Positions 53,223 to 64,000 of a stretch of DNA of 64,000 nt are shown in pieces. Each line of letters begins with the position of its first letter. Position 1 is the first letter of the stretch. The DNA is from Panicum virgatum (lineage: Eukaryota > Streptophyta > Magnoliopsida > Poales > Poaceae): assembly GCF_016808335.1 (NCBI RefSeq), contig NC_053139.1, positions 18,742,782 through 18,806,781 on the forward strand, in the 5' to 3' direction. The notes under the pieces were generated by a model. That model made no database searches. It saw only the letters and a program-made list of their open reading frames with translations, and had not been told where the DNA came from. The position numbers and the translations under genes were made by a program.

Positions 53223-54956
53223 GCACCATGATCGAAGTCGAAGTCAAAGATCAAGCTCAAACTCTCTGCTCAAGCCAAACAAGAAACAAAATAATTTCGG
53301 CAAAAAGTGTTTTTACTCCTGAATCATGTTTAACATGCTCCTTATGTACCCTGCTGCTGCATTTCAGTTCGGTTGAACTCAGTATTCAGAACATATTGAA
53401 ATCCTATTTGCCTTGACGATCGTCAGACTGCTCTGGATGTACATGTTTGTATCCGTTTGGGGGTTGTTTGTATTCAGCTCAATATTAAAAAAATCGGAAA
53501 TATGCAAAAGAGTTGTGTATCATTGCATTATGAAGAAGAAAGAGTAGTTTCCTTTACAACGCGGGCTCAATATTAAGATCGTAACATGTTTCTCTCGCCA
53601 GGCCCCCGCCCTCACGCACCCCCTCCCTCGCTCGCCCTGAGATCCCGATCGGCTCGCCGGGTCGGGACGTCCCTAGTTTTTAACCCTAGTTTTTTTATAA
53701 TTTAATTTTAACCCTAGTTTTTTTATATTGCAATGTGTGACCAACACTTTACGGCACAAAGCTGACAGTAGTCATGGACCATCAATGTATGCATTCCGAG
53801 AGCACCCCTCTCTTTCAAGAACTTGTGGTATGTCAAATTCTAGGAAGGTTCTTTATGCTTTGTATCAAATTATAACTATATGCTCCACGTTTTGTGCATG
53901 CCCTAGCAAATTTATCAAAACAATTTCTAAGAAACTCTGACAATTCCTTAGTTGTTTTCATCTCCTCCGCTAGACTATTTATTATTCCGAATGTTTCAAT
54001 GGACAGTACGTCTAATGAATTCAATTCGTCCTGAAAATTTAGCCCGTCTCTAGCCAGCTTTCTTCTCTTTTCTAAGGTGCCGCCGCCACTCCTCTGTCCT
54101 CTCCCTTCGTAGTTCTCCACGAGAAGCACAAGCTAACTTCTTCCACCTACATGATCTCAAACTCTCGTTGTTCTTTCCCCGTGAAAAAAATGCAGTTCCA
54201 TGGCAAAACTACAAAGGCCAATGTATGCCGAGGCAACCAATGAGGTCTACAGGAACTCAGCCATGGTTCTTTGTCTCCTCTGATGACGCTTTTGCCCCGG
54301 CTTCTTTTTCTTGGCACATTGATGACCTAACAGAGACGACAAGAAACAGTTTAGGAAGCAAAATGTGGTCAACATAGAAAGACAGCATAACACGTGAAAT
54401 TTGAAGTTCACTTCGTATAATATGGTCAACACTTCTGTTGCTTACAAATTGTCCATGTTAGTTAACCAGGTCCTGTTGATAAAATATTGTATCCCTCCAA
54501 GGAGTGAGTGTGACTATGGAATGCAAAGTCACCAGTTTATGCCAAAAAACCATTACATGAACCCTATAATCTCTCAATTAACAGCTTCATAGAGGTACAC
54601 AACCACGTGTACAACTGGATATTTGTTCGCACTGGCATCCTAATCTCATGCGTGCTTTTGCACCCAACAGTAGCTGCTGCTCCAAAAATCCTGAATCTCA
54701 TGATGATGCATGCTTCGGAAAACATCCGTTCTGTATTTTTTCTCTCTCATATATAGTATATCTTTTGCTCCGTCGGGAAGTGCGCGTGACGCCGCCGCGC
54801 TGCCGTTTGTACACCCAAGTAGGTAGCGATTCCCCAATGTGTTTCTTCATTTCTCCAGCATATATGCTCAGTTCAGTGCTGATAGAACTGCATTTACCAT
54901 ACATTAAAGCAGCATCCGGGAGAGTCCATGGAGGCATCAGGAACTATCTCTGCTGT
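53223..54956. other. Original UGT 3' flank and SS4 downstream region
   Basis: No gene assigned. Contains a GC-rich patch (53,595-53,670), two TTAACCCTAGTTTTTTTAT repeats at about 53,678-53,726, and a 98-codon minus-strand open frame (53,833-54,129, LNSLDVLSIETFGIINSLAEEM) that I do not recognise and that may be chance or a gene fragment. The SS4 3' UTR should lie in about 54,500-54,956. Confidence 0.4.
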
Positions 54957-57900
54957 TTATGTTGCCGCCCTTGCTTGAGCAGCCGCTCTCTGGTAGATGT
55001 CTTCGTATTGGGAGGCTGAAGTATCCCAGCTGAAATCTATCTTCATGTCTTTCTGTACCAACTGTTTCCAGACTTCAGGTTTCCTATGGTAGTAGTTGAA
55101 AGCTCTTTCCAAAGCACTATCAAAGCCCTATTGAGATGAACACCTCACATTAGCTCTCTGTAGCCACCAAAATATCATATATTCCAATACGTTAGCTCAG
55201 GATGTACACAGATACGGCAATCACCTGCTCATCAGCCTTCAAAAAGGTGAAGCCATTTCGCAGTTCCATGGGTATCGTTTCATCGTCGAAATCGAAGACA
55301 CTAAAATTACAAAGCAAATTAGAGCAGCATTATCAATGCATGTTTGAAGGTGCCAACAATGTTGTAGGGATTGATGGCTCAAGATGTACCTGTCATTCAG
55401 ACCACCAGTTCTCCGAACAACTGGCACAGAACCATAGCGCATAGCTATCATCTATGGAAGAAAAACAGGTCAGAATTGCACATCAGAAGACAAGCACATT
55501 TAACTATCAAGCAGAAGGTGAACATGAATTTTCTGTAGAAATAAAAGCATGTGTTTTTTGAGAGAAAAAAGATAGTAAAAAGTCCAAATTACTCCCCTTA
55601 AGTATGGCCAAAGTCCGGATAACCCCTTTAACTATCTCTTGGTTCAATTTGGCGCCTAAATTAGTAAATTATGTCATTTGGTTCAATTTACCCCCCAATA
55701 GATTTGTCTTTTTTATTTCTCCATGTACCAGCAAAATCTTAATTTAAGACTTTGCAGAATTGTAGTGGGCATCACAATGTATGTCAAAAAATGTATTATG
55801 AATTTTCCATCATTATGTTTTCTATAATTTTGTATCATAAGGTTTAATTTATTATTAAATATTGCACCCTATCAAAATAATGATGAAAAATTCTTGACAT
55901 ATTTTTCTAAAATGTGCTATGATGTCCATTTTCATCCTGCAAAATTTTAACTCAAGATTTTGCTTGTGCATGGATAAATAAAAAACATAAAGTTAACTAG
56001 GGGGTTAGGGGGTAAATTGAACCAAACGACATAGTTTGGGGTGTGTTGGGGGGGGGGGGGGGGGTAAATTGAACTAAGAAATATTTTAGAGGGTTATCCG
56101 GACTTTGACAATATTTGAAGGGATTAATTTGGACATTTTCGAAAAAGATATTAGGCATGAGTTATATAGTTTACTTATACGAAGATACCAGATGATGAAG
56201 ATGGTAAAGGACTTTTGCCAGTAAATTCTATATAGGAAGTTCTTGTAGTTTTCTGTATATATACTATTACATACCATTAAATTAAATATGAAGAAACCAT
56301 ACCTGAGTGAGACCACATGGCTCAAACATAGAAGGAACAATGAACATGTCTGATGCTGCAAAAATCATATGCGATAGAGCATCATCATACTTCAAAAGCA
56401 GCCTGATATTGCTATTGTTCTGAAATTGGTCTGCAATACCCTCGAACTCCCTCTGAAAGAAATGACCAATGTATTGTGTTATGATTGCGAGGAAACAGCT
56501 GTTCAATAGAGAGCCGAAAAGCATGGTATTTTGAACAATTAATGTGTGCTTCTTCATGAGGGGGGAGACGTTAGTCTAGATGGGCAAGTGGTGGTCCAGA
56601 AGGATACTTTTCGGTATTTAGGATCGGTGCTACAAAAGGATGGCGACATTGATGAAGATGTTAGGCATAGAATTTCAGCTGGCTGGTTGAAATGGCGGCA
56701 AGCTTCTGGCATCCTTTGTGACAAGAGGGTGCCACAAAAGCTAAAAGGCAAATTCTATAGGACAACAATTCGTCCGGCGATGTTATACGGTGCTGAATGT
56801 TGGCCTACAAAAAGGCAACATGTCCAGCAACTGAGTGTAGCAGAGATGCGGATGTTGCGGTGGTTTTGCGGGCACACAAGGAGGGATAGAGTCCGGAACG
56901 AAGTTATTCGGGATAGGGTCGGGGTGGCACCAATTGAGGAGAAACTTATCCAGCATCGGCTGAGATGGTTTGGACATGTCCAACGAAGGCCTCCTGAGGC
57001 GTCGGTGCGTAATGGGGTTCTTGAGCGGGTCGATAATGTAAAGAGGGGTAGAGGTAGACCTAAACTGACGTGGGATGAGTCGGTTAAGAGAGACCTTAAG
57101 GATTGGAATATCTCTAAAGAGATAGCTTTGGATAGGAGCGCTTGGAGACTAGCTATCAATGTGTCTGAACTTTGAACTTATTTCTTTCGGGTTTCATCTC
57201 TAGCCTACCCCAACTTGCTTGGGAAAAAAAGGCTATGTTGTTGTTGTTGTAATGTGTGCTTCTTCATGATTAATAAACTATTCATGAGGAACTAAAGGCT
57301 GTTTTCTTTTTCTTTCAAGGTTCAAGTAGGCCAAATGTAATAAATACTCCACCAAGGAAACACACCTGAATGTTTGGTACGGGACTAGAACCTAGGAGAA
57401 CGAACTGTCCACCTAACTCAGCTGTTTTATATATTGCATGCCTGATGAGATGTACACCCTTTTGAGGAACAAGCCTTGTAATGCAACCGACCTGTTTGAG
57501 GAAACTTTAGTTCTCTAGTAAATCTTGAAGAGAGGAATAGGCTCAAATCAAGTACAGAGTCAGCTTATACATACAAAGATTTACGATGGCTTTGAGGATA
57601 AAAAACATACGAGTGGTTGGGAAGCATTTGCAGACGACATCTTGAGCTGCTTCCTGAGAGCTGCTTTGTTCGCTGATTTTCCATATAGATCATTAGCACT
57701 GTATTGGACCTTGAGAAACCTATCTGTAGAAGGATTCCATGTATCTGTGTCGATGCCATTAATTATTCCAACAAATTTCTTGGAATGTATTTTAAGTGTA
57801 TCTTGGAGCCCACGCCCACCCTGAGCAATGGAGCAACTTTGTCAGTAACAAAACATTGAGACAGGATAAAGTCATGATTCTTAAACCTAATTATGGCAAA

Positions 57901-60900
57901 TAGTAACACCACAACCAGTTCAACCCTTATCTAAGGATCCATGTATTTGAATTAGAAAATTTCAAGCATCCATCCTCTTTATAGAATTCCTAGGGATGCA
58001 AGTGGTGGCCCTAATAGGTAGGCTTGGGGTCAGTTCGTTAGTTCACTTGTATCCCATTTCCTTTGCTTTGACATCCGTGTAGTTCAATAAGATGGTTTTT
58101 TTGTAGAATCAAAACTTGCATCCCTAGCAACTCCCATGCGATAATCTACTTTTGTCCATGGAGAAATATTGAGAAGAAAACATTGCTCTATTAGACAAAG
58201 ATCTGTAACTTACATTCAACAGGTTTGCTTTGGATTGTTCAATAATGTCTCATTTACAAACTCGAAATCCTTATAATAATATACTTTTTGGCCTTAAACC
58301 TCAGTAATGGACGATTACTGTTCAAACAATGAATTATAGAAGAACTAACTTGGTGCCCCTACAACTATGGAAATTGGCCTCCCTTCATATCAATAACCTT
58401 GAAATGCGACAAATGTCGATAATATACATGAATAAATCTTTACAGAATTTTGTTTCTTTAGTTTTTTTATACTTTCGAAAGTAATAGGGTTGGGGAAAAT
58501 AGTGGTACCAGAATGTTTGTTATACAACACTGGACCCGAAGGTAAGAAGAAATATTACCTCTGAGCGCACCTCTTGAGCATATGTTGGTGATACAGTTGT
58601 GACAATGTTGGAATACACAATTGCACCCTGAACATCAGAAGCGCATAGAATCATTATTAGTGTACCATAAAGCTAAAACTCTAGTTTTTTTAGATTAAGT
58701 AAAACTCTAGTTTCAACTCTTCTGCACATTTTCCATTAGGTCGATACCTTGACAACATTTATTCTGCCATGTGAATTATCCCGCATTCTGTCTGGTCTAT
58801 CTAGGCGCTCAACATCAAGGCCACAGCATGCTAAATCCTGAGCTGGAGCCGTTCCTTGATATTCAAAATTGTGACAGGTAAAACAAATTCTAGCTAAGCT
58901 GAAGCCAAGATTTGCATATACATCCCAATAAAGAGGTGCCTGGAGATTGCAATGTAACAAAAAGAATAAATTACCTTCAACCTAGTAAATCACATAAGGA
59001 AAACATGATATTTTACGTAATCTTTAAATCTTACAACAAATGCAGTCTGCCAGTCATGACAGTGAATTATGTCAACTTTCTTCCCAGATTGGTAAAGCAA
59101 TTCCAGTGCCACACGGCTAAAGTAGGAAAAACGTTTGAAGTCATCATGCTCCCCATAGTATTGTGCCCTCCAAAAGAACTTGCCTGGATGCTGCGGCTCA
59201 ATAAAGTAGACAGGAAGTCCTGCATTTGCTAAATTTGGTTAGGCCTCTGTATATTTAGTATAAAACAACAGTAGAACTGAGTGTTGACTGGAACCTTCAA
59301 CGGTCCCGGTCCATATTTTGTTGGCAAACATATTCCCCTCAAAGTAGGACTGCACCACAACATCTAGAACCTGCACAATCACTAAACAACAACCTTAAAA
59401 CAAACAGAAGATGCAACTAAATCCATAATATGAGTTGAGAAACCAAATACATACCTTAAGATTATTGATTTGGTTATGCTGCATGCAGTCATATTTGGGA
59501 AGAATTATCTCTACTAGGTTCCCCTTTTTCTGAAGTGCCTTCCCAAGACCAGAGATCACATCTGCCAGACCACCAACCTACACAATAATGCGTACAAGAA
59601 AGCTAAAAGATGACCAATTGGATCGGAAATTAATTAGTGTATGCACCACATAATACTTTAAAATAATTAGCGAACCATCATATTGGTAGTTTGATATCAG
59701 GAACCAGCATACTTATATGTATTTTATACTCTGGTATATGGGTTGGAGATCAATACAATTTAACTAAGCTATAGATTATTTTTAAAGCTTCAGGCAATTT
59801 AGTAGTGAATCAACATCAAGACTGTCTTTGCAGGTTTAGGTACACTTTCAATTGTATCGAATTTGTTGCCCTCTCCAATCAATCCTCAAGATTCTCAAAA
59901 ATCTGGAAAATAGTTGAGTAGAAGAACACTACTGTTGAATGAGTTGGAGATTACTATTGGCTGCCTCCCTCGCAAGTCAAAACACACATGCCCCCCTATT
60001 AGAACTTACTCCAGTTCAAATAGAGCACTAGAAAAAGTGTTACCAACAGGACTGCTAGGTTCTGTTTTGCACCTAGTTTTGTGCAGCATATTAAACAGAT
60101 TAAATCACACACGCTTGATGAAAGAAAAACCGAATCAGTAACAAAGATCACCTTTGCAACAGGAGCCATCTCTGCTGCTATGTGGACAATGTGCAAACCA
60201 GAACTGCATTCATTCAATAATAAAATATTTGATCATACCAAATATACAAATAAATATTTTCTGAAGCATAGGTTGTTGTATAAACAAGGTAAAAAAATCT
60301 TCCTCTTATTAGCAAAGGAGAAAGTGGTACCTGGTTCCTGGTAGTGCCATCTTTAGAAAACTATCTATCAGTTCCCTCTCTGCCATTCCTCTAGATGACA
60401 AGTATGCTTCCCGAAGGCGATTATCCCTTTTCCAAGCCATTTCTCTTAATATATTTGCATCATCGTTGGATATTTTCTTCTCAAGTGACCACCCATCAAT
60501 CAAAAGAGAGATCCTACTCCAGAATTCTGATGGCATGCCTTCCTGATAATGCTCCATTGACTTCTTCTCACTTTCCTTTATTAGTTTACTGAGAGTATCA
60601 TGAAACTCCACTATTGAGTGTTCACAAAGTTCAATTTGAGAATGCATTTCACGATTACAAGCTTGGAAGCGTTCTTCTATTGATTTTACCCTTTTCTTCA
60701 AAAGATCAACCAAATAAAGACAGAACTCTGATATGTTTGTTGCTCCCAATGACGCCTCTAGTTTGTCAACCTTATCCTGGAAGGCGTGATAGCCATCGAG
60801 TATCAGAGCAGCATGCTCAACTTGGTTTGCTGTGGACTCAAGCAATTCTTCCAAATTTTCTACTTTCTCCCACCAGGCATCATGTTGCATAGGACCAAGT

Positions 60901-62275
60901 TTCAACATATCAGAATGGGCAGCTATGAATGCACACTCCAGCTCCCTAAGGGAAGAATCTAAAAGAGCACGCTCTTTCTCCAGCTTGAATAGACTCTCTT
61001 CTTTCTCAGTTATATCAATAAGCTTTGCTTTTAAAAAAGTTATGTCATCTTTCAGTAGCATATTCTCTTCCTTTAGTACATCAAACTCCAGAGCCTCTGC
61101 ATCAGACATCCCTTTGGTAGAAAGCTCAGATTGTGCACCCGTTTCTGATAATTTTATCTCCAAAATGTTTATCTCCTGTTGCAAAGCTTCCTTCTCTTTA
61201 AGAATTTTGTCAGCACGTTCCAATGCCTGAAGACGAGCTTGATTCAGAAGCAAAATATCTAACAAAATAAAGTTTGAATTTTGTCATGCAAATATCTTCA
61301 GATTTGTATATCATAAAGAGCTATGTCAAGATTCACAAGGAAAGAATCCCCTACTCTTCTCAGTGTTTTGTATCTTTCCAACCAAATCTTCCAGTTGAAT
61401 ATTTGGTAGGCCATTTTCATCTCCAGACTTCTGCGGGAAAGTAACAAAACAGGAACTCTTAAAAGCAACCAGAAGAGGATCGATACTTCCTAATAATGTT
61501 CATGCTAATTAATATCCATAAGTTGTAGTCAAAGAACAAAAATATATGAAACATTGAACAAACACTTGTATCAAACATTGAAGCATAGAATAAATCTGCT
61601 GCAATACCTGTTGCTGTTCATCATCACTGGAAGCTCCTGCTCTATCTCTCTGAAAATTAACCCTGTTACGGTAGTTAGCACTAGATGTGGTCTTCTGAGG
61701 AGGTTGAGCGCCAGTCCTGGCACCAGAAAATAGAACTATTTACATATATCATCGATTCCAGCAACTAAACATATGTACATAAGGAGCCACAATGATTCGA
61801 TCATGATTCCAAAACATTACTAGACAGTTTAGCACTGGTGTTTACAAATGCCTAAAACAGTTAACAGTGTGATCAAGCATGACAGAGCACTAGTAGAGAC
61901 TGCGATAGGCCATTTGCCCATTTCCTACGTACAACGCACGCACCGTCGACGCGGCCACTGCACAGTGTGCATATAACATACTGCAATAGGAATACGGCCA
62001 CGACACGGCGATCGAAAAAAAGGGGAAAAAACAACGCTCCATGTTACAAGCAATACCCCGAACACATCACGAGCGCCTTCTACTGTCCTTAATGCAGCGA
62101 CAAGGGAAACACGGGCGTCCTCAAAGCAACCTACTACTAGTAGTTACCTGAGATTGCAGTGGCGAGGCCGACGGGACACCGCAAGGATGTTGCGCCCGGC
62201 GATCAATGATGGAGCAGGGCGGCGGCACAGGAGAGCAGTCGCCTCGGCGCCCGCCACCGCCGCGGAGCAAGCCAT
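54957..62275 (-). CDS. SS4: Starch synthase IV, plastidial, 16 exons
   Basis: Glucan synthase (ADP-glucose to alpha-1,4-glucan) needed for starch granule initiation in plastids. Coding exons (minus): 62148-62275, 61608-61716, 61355-61430, 60331-61258, 60152-60203, 59455-59577, 59295-59370, 59035-59219, 58748-58939, 58559-58627, 57611-57820, 57366-57491, 56303-56452, 55390-55451, 55225-55300, 54957-55127. All borders are GT-AG and the sum is 2,733 bp, giving 910 residues and a stop at 54957. The N-terminus (MACSAAVAGAEATALLCRR) looks like a plastid transit peptide. The large exon 4 (residues about 105-414) is coiled coil, specific to SS4. The GT5 domain has AKVGGLADV (ADP-glucose site) and HCHDWQ; the C-terminal lobe has KYDDALSH, EPCGLTQ and RTGGLND. 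No nonsense or frameshift lesion seen. Introns carry a LINE and MITEs. Confidence 0.93.
55575..56141. mobile_element. MULE-type MITE in an SS4 intron
   Basis: 567 bp with long inverted repeats: AAAGTCCAAATTACTCCC...CAAAGTCCGGATAACCC at the left and the inverse at the right. Both ends are flanked by the 9-bp direct repeat AAAAAGATA (55566-55574 and 56142-56150). No coding capacity. Next to the right repeat is a run of 17 G (56048-56064). It lies in the intron between exons 13 and 14 of SS4. Confidence 0.8.
56048..56064 (+). repeat. Poly-G run of 17
   Basis: Uninterrupted G tract inside the MITE. On the SS4 sense strand it is poly-C. Such runs are slippage-prone and hard to sequence, so its length is uncertain. 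Confidence 0.8.
56541..56559. repeat. Target duplication of the LINE, left
   Basis: AATGTGTGCTTCTTCATGA, 19 bp, identical to 57251-57269; a long duplication typical of target-primed insertion. Confidence 0.92.
56560..57250 (+). mobile_element. 5'-truncated LINE (RTE-like) in an SS4 intron
   Basis: Flanked by the perfect 19-bp direct repeat AATGTGTGCTTCTTCATGA (56541-56559 and 57251-57269). It ends in a TTG microsatellite (TTGTTGTTGTTG) instead of poly-A, the pattern of RTE-type LINEs. The inside encodes the last about 200 residues of a LINE reverse transcriptase, open to TGA at 57173: FRYLGSVLQKDGDID, LYGAECWPTKRQ, RMLRWFCGHTRRDR, RLRWFGHVQRRP. The catalytic part is missing. It is antisense to SS4 and sits in the intron between exons 12 and 13. 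Confidence 0.88.
57251..57269. repeat. Target duplication of the LINE, right
   Basis: Second perfect copy, directly after the TTG tail. Confidence 0.92.
57991..58126. mobile_element. Small MITE-like inverted repeat in an SS4 intron
   Basis: Ends TAGGGATGCAAGT and ACTTGCATCCCTA are perfect inverses 136 bp apart. The flanks (AGAATTCC and GCAACTCC) match only partly, so an 8-bp hAT-type duplication is possible but not shown. Confidence 0.4.
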
Positions 62276-62800
62276 ATGAAGTTGAGAAAGGTGGGGACTA
62301 GCCCTGGGCGTTCGGTCGGTTCTTGGAAAAGTTCCGGGCGGGCACTGGGCGCCGGCGGAGTGGGCACTGGCTGCGGCGGGCAGCCGGGGGCCGGGGCCGC
62401 GGGGCGGGCGGCGGCCGCAGCCCGCAGGGGTGCGGACGGCCGGACGGGACGGGGGGTCGGGGTCGGGGACGCCGGGACGGGGCCTCGCCGCCTTGACTTG
62501 GGGTCGGGGGTGGCCGGGTGGGGGTACTTGACTGGTGCTAGCGGAAGGCCGAGCACTCCGCACTGGGCGCTGGCGGCGGCCGCAGTCTGCGGGACTGCGG
62601 GAAGGGAAGGGAAGGGATAGCTGGAGAGAGGACTGGGGGTGGCCGGGTGGGTGGAGAGAAAACCGCCGTTGCGCGGGTGCCAGTCGATTCGTCGCACAGG
62701 ATATTTTTTTCTCCTGCGGCCCGTTCTATTCCTTTTATATTTTTTTTCACGAGCCATAGTTTTCGGTCCATAGTTTCAGGTGAGAACAACCGTTCCTTCT
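62276..62800 (-). promoter_or_regulatory. SS4 5' UTR and proximal promoter
   Basis: Very GC-rich stretch (62,280-62,640) directly upstream of the SS4 ATG, then AT-rich sequence near 62,700-62,760 (AAAAAAATATAAAAGGAATAG on the minus strand includes a TATAAAAGG box at about 62,732-62,740). This is consistent with a grass promoter with a long GC-rich leader. Confidence 0.55.
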
Positions 62801-64000
62801 CTGATGGCTTCCACCGAAGCCCTCACCGGAGTAAGTTACTCTCCGTAGCTTTCCGGCGAGGCTTCCTTCTGGTATTCCATTCGCTTTTTCTATTAATAAA
62901 CTGCTTTCATCTTTAGCCTATTAACTTTGGTAGGGTTTCATATGTTTAATTTTCTAATACTAGTCTGTTTTTTCCTTTGATTCCTCTCTGTCTAGGAGTT
63001 CCCCCATTACTAGTCTGGTTTTCCCTTTTGATCACTCGCCGTCTAGGATTTAACTGCCGGAGGATTCGTTTAGTCGATTGCATCATCCATTATGTTGTCC
63101 TCTCTTTACTGTGTTGGTATGTGTTCTGATCTCCCCGTTTTTGCTTGTGAGGAATTTTGTTCATATGTGTTACTCTAATTACTATAGTTCAGTATGCAGC
63201 TATAATGAGTTGTCTCTTCGGTAATTTTATTTTATATCTTAATAAAAAAAACAACGAAGTTCAGTCTACCTCTTCTGTGGATCTGTCTCCCCATGGCTCT
63301 GCGCCCGCTCTGTGGTTCTGTCTCCTGTGGCTCTACCCACTGTTCCCCTCCCCGGGTGTCGCCCCATGTCTTCTCCACTCGCGAGCAAATCAGTTTGCAG
63401 CTCGAGCCATTGCGCTCCACCACCCGCTCCCAACCCTCAAGTGGCCGGCCACCACTCCGGCCACCCCCACGCGCTCCGCTCTTACCGCCGCCGCCCTCGC
63501 TTCCAATGAATTATGTTTCATTTTGAGAAATTTAAATTGGTTCAAAAGGTAAATTTAATTTTTTGTTTTTCTACTGTGGTGAACACTAGACCCACGTCAA
63601 CCCACATCTTCATCCAAATGGATAAATTAGTAAAGGGGTTTAGACCCCAGCATGGAGTGGATCAGGTGGCCACCTTGGATCCACCCAACCCACGCACGGG
63701 TGAGCTCTCCTTTCGATTCGTTACAGCAATTGTCAAACGAGATCTTAGATGGACATGGTTCCTTCACGCCTTCGCGGCCACTTATGGATTACCAAAGTCC
63801 GTTCGAGTGGATACATCAGGTCATCATCAATCGGGCTGGGCAAATTTAACCAAAAACCGAGGACCGAGCCAAACTAATCGACAATTAAAACTAAATGAAC
63901 CAGAATCGAAAATTTCAATTCTCCGTTCGGTTCCCAATTATTAGAAACCAAATTTTTCACAGTTTGATTCTTTGACTCGGTTAATCGAGGAACTGGATGC
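62801..64000. other. Unassigned sequence right of SS4
   Basis: No convincing gene. An ATG at 62,804 followed by 28 bases and a GTAAGT donor could be a tiny first exon of a plus-strand gene, but nothing downstream supports it. A GC-rich patch occurs at 63,290-63,510. The far right (63,860-63,990) is rich in AACCGA/TCGGTT words and may be part of a MITE running out of the window. Confidence 0.4.

Noticed and set aside
53678..53726. Telomere-like repeats
   Set aside because: Only two TTAACCCTAG words with T-rich spacers; a short local duplication, not a telomeric array.
53833..54129. 98-codon minus-strand open frame as a gene
   Set aside because: Isolated, no recognisable motif, no supporting splice or promoter signals; kept only as a note in the intergenic entry.
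56282..56557. Minus-strand open frame over SS4 exon 13 starting MKKHTLIVQ
   Set aside because: The real part is exon 13 (56303-56452); the N-terminal residues are intron read-through.
63157..63552. 131-codon open frame right of SS4
   Set aside because: Low-complexity Ser/Pro/Ala end and no domain; probably chance.
1..64000. tRNA or rRNA genes
   Set aside because: None recognised by eye; tRNA-like words are only the retrotransposon primer sites.

Overview
This is a plant nuclear window, most likely from a grass (Poaceae, perhaps a panicoid). The reasons are GC-rich genes with GT-AG introns, a grass-type starch synthase IV gene, Sirevirus and Tat-type LTR retrotransposons, MULEs, MITEs and a short LINE. 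No bacterial or organellar features were seen. Three host genes are recognisable: a RING+PHD-finger gene at the left edge (minus strand, 3' end outside the window), a decayed UGT89-like glycosyltransferase pseudogene at 22.2-23.6 kb, and an apparently intact 16-exon starch synthase IV gene at 55.0-62.3 kb (minus strand). Almost everything else is mobile DNA.

Layout. 0.1-2.3 kb: RING/PHD gene. 2,481-20,150: one MuDR-like MULE with long terminal inverted repeats and a 10-bp target duplication, sitting about 150 bp upstream of the RING/PHD start codon. Its transposase (plus strand) and a second, convergent gene (minus strand) each appear to start from a TATA box and a spliced leader inside the terminal repeats. 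The transposase is split by a 12.6-kb minus-strand Sirevirus (4,800-17,433; TSD CCATT). 20.5-21.9 kb: a Pack-MULE-like inverted-repeat element that carries a small MITE. 22.2-23.6 kb: UGT pseudogene. 23,629-53,217: a second, plus-strand Sirevirus (TSD ACAAG) inserted 6 bp after the UGT stop codon. Its third ORF is split by a 16.3-kb gypsy/Tat element (34,183-50,474; TSD TCAGC). 54.9-62.3 kb: SS4, with a MULE-type MITE and a 5'-truncated LINE in its introns. 62.3-64 kb: SS4 upstream region and unassigned sequence.

Hand-counted LTR differences fit the nesting order: about 5% for Sirevirus 1, about 2.8% for Sirevirus 2, and about 1.7% for the gypsy element inside Sirevirus 2. The gypsy element carries a five-exon antisense gene whose introns all keep phase. 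Both Sireviruses carry a large ORF3 after pol, preceded by a GC-rich leader and CCGGTTGAACCG-type palindromic repeats, and followed by two polypurine tracts. All retroelement genes here are broken by nonsense codons or frameshifts.

Limits: coordinates and motif calls are read by eye. No alignment or database search was run, and family names rest on recognised motifs.
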